In this document: in pieces, positions 63,108-64,000 of the stretch
Numbering within the stretch: position 1 is the stretch's first letter
How the letters are laid out: every line of letters begins with the position of its first letter
Source of the DNA: Onchocerca lupi
Lineage: Eukaryota; Nematoda; Chromadorea; Rhabditida; Onchocercidae
DNA length: 64,000 bases
Direction: 5' to 3'
NCBI GenBank assembly: GCA_028564675.1
Contig: JAOVVO010000112.1
Location: forward strand, 62,001-126,000
Notes under the pieces: model-generated
Seen by the model: the letters and a program-made list of their open reading frames with translations, nothing else
What the model was told of the DNA's origin: nothing
Database searches by the model: none
Position numbers and translations under genes: made by a program

Positions 63108-64000
63108 ATCAATTCGTTGAAATACGTTAACCTGAACTTCTTGAATTTTTCAAACAAAAGCAAAATTCAAATAAGAGCAAAACTTTATATATAATTTTAT
63201 TGTAATATTAATCGTCCAATGAAATGTTCATATTATTTATCGTAATGGATAATTTTCTACATACGACATTGACTTATTTAGTGCTTCATGAAAGAATAAG
63301 CAGACGCAGAAATTTTTTCTACTTTTATCAGTTTTTCGTGTGATAATTTTGCATGAAAAAGTAGGATAACATTCGATCTCAAATCATTAGGAAAAAAAAT
63401 TATTTGTTCTGATGAGATCTTTAGCATTAACTATTTTATAATATAAATGTAAAATATATAAAAATGTAAAAATGTAAAATATATGTGAAATGTAAATTAT
63501 ATATTTTACAGATTTGACAGTTGGCCAGAATTTGAAGCGGAACATCATGACTCGGACCATAAGACAATTGCATCGTTACATCGAAAACTTCAGCCGTTTT
63601 TGTTAAGACGTGTAAAAAAGGATGTAGAAAAATCTCTGCCAGCTAAGGTTAAATTTATCATAATTTGTTTTTGGAAGAGTTTGAGAAAATTTTTGAAAGT
63701 TAAATATTGAACCTTTTTGATTCGAAAATCCATCTTATGCTTATTATGATAATCCATCCAATGCTTTAAATAGTGACATTATGCGTAATATTTACAGAAG
63801 AGACCAAATATTATTTCTGTTAAGATCTCAACAGTTTTCAGGTTGAGCAAATTCTACGTGTAGATATGACTGCCCAGCAAAAACAGTACTATAAATGGAT
63901 TTTAACTAAAAATTACAAGGAACTATCAAAAGGTGTAAAAGGATCCATTAACGGATTCGTGAATTTGGTCATGGAATTAAAAAAATGTTGTAATCATGCA
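55827..64000 (+). CDS. chd-1: Chromodomain helicase DNA-binding protein 1 (5' part)
   Basis: Partial gene, open at the right edge. Exons: 55827-55968, 57176-57316, 57485-57646 (end uncertain), 57840-57949, 58052-58283, 58924-59119, 59577-59742, 59862-59943, 60417-60620, 61130-61263, 61734-61950, 62402-62491, 62778-62968, 63512-63647, 63842-64000. The N-terminus is Ser/Asp/Glu-rich with basic RRSSRQRK. Tandem chromodomains follow: TIEKVLRHR...YLIKWLGWSHLHNTWE, then IIERVIAHQ...YFVKWCGLPYSECTWEE. The SNF2 ATPase begins with LRDYQLEGVNWM, motif I DEMGLGKT, motif II DEAH and LITGTPLQN. This is CHD1, an ATP-driven nucleosome spacer linked to transcribed chromatin. The intron after 62491 has a GC donor. 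Joining exon 57485 to 57840 needs either a small exon at 57719-57771 or another donor. Confidence 0.95.
57719..57771 (+). CDS. chd-1: Possible extra small chd-1 exon
   Basis: TTGTTCAG (ends 57718) and GAT|GTAATT (57771) bound 53 bases. These are phase-compatible with a preceding exon ending ATT A at 57646 and with the phase-0 exon at 57840. It would encode about 17 residues (NLSNFDLPKNKFTEQFD after the split codon). The alternative is a GC donor at AAG|GCATTA (about 57616), skipping this exon. The evidence is phase and splice signals only. Confidence 0.35.
62492..62777 (+). other. GC-AG intron of chd-1
   Basis: Exon ends AAA GAT AAA at 62491 and the intron starts GCAAGT, the classic GC-donor consensus. 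It ends TTTGCAG at 62777. The join gives LLKDK-SFLGSF, the conserved CHD1 sequence just before the DEAH motif. Confidence 0.9.
63064..63103. repeat. Homopolymer T(40)
   Basis: Run of 40 T in the chd-1 intron after exon 62778-62968, preceded by a shorter T-rich tract from 63048. Confidence 0.9.

Noticed and set aside
1..64000. Wolbachia insertion, transposon, CRISPR or rRNA/tRNA genes
   Set aside because: No GC-shifted bacterial block, transposase or reverse-transcriptase motif, regular spacer array or structural RNA was seen. All recognised coding sequence is nuclear, intron-bearing nematode DNA.

Overview
The window is nuclear DNA of a parasitic roundworm, most likely a filarial nematode (Onchocercidae). 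It is strongly AT-rich. Genes have many small exons, T-rich 3' splice sites (TTTTCAG type) and long introns. Several start codons sit directly behind a splice acceptor, as expected for spliced-leader trans-splicing. The proteins read as close relatives of C. elegans EGL-30, EMR-1, PDI-3 and CHD-1. I assigned the organism from this architecture and from remembered family sequences, not from a search.

Layout. 1-5912: non-coding, low-complexity DNA past the 3' end of the first gene. 5913-22082 (minus): complete Gq-alpha gene (egl-30), eight coding exons, 355 aa, with a 10.9 kb first intron. 22083-27801: repeat-rich upstream DNA with three CA arrays and some GC-richer blocks. 27802-29810 (minus): emerin-like LEM-domain gene (emr-1), three exons, 346 aa. 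29811-32224: divergent promoter region. 32225-37095 (plus): seven-finger C2H2 zinc-finger gene, ten exons, 559 aa, one GC-AG intron. 37904-42023 (minus): two-pore-domain potassium-channel-like gene, ten exons, about 456 aa, in which neither selectivity filter is canonical. 42024-46091: divergent intergenic DNA with two tandem-repeat arrays and a GC-richer block. 46092-52090 (plus): PDI / ERp57-like gene (pdi-3), eleven exons, 494 aa. 52091-55826: intergenic, with one exon-like minus-strand ORF. 55827-64000 (plus): 5' part of a CHD1 chromatin remodeller, cut by the window edge inside the ATPase domain.

The genes do not form a pathway. They are a neighbourhood of independent eukaryotic genes: G-protein signalling, nuclear envelope, transcription factor, ion channel, ER folding, chromatin. 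I joined exons by hand from splice signals, reading phase and homology. For egl-30, emr-1, the zinc-finger gene and pdi-3 every junction keeps frame and the total is a whole number of codons. The K2P model has one uncertain junction (exons 4/5), and the CHD1 model has one near 57.6-57.8 kb.

The most notable observations are: the K2P paralogue with a GYL first filter and a glycine-free second filter; two GC-AG introns; two strong back-to-back hairpins filling one short egl-30 intron; a ~120 bp repeat array carrying a 15-bp palindrome upstream of pdi-3; and an orphan exon between pdi-3 and chd-1.
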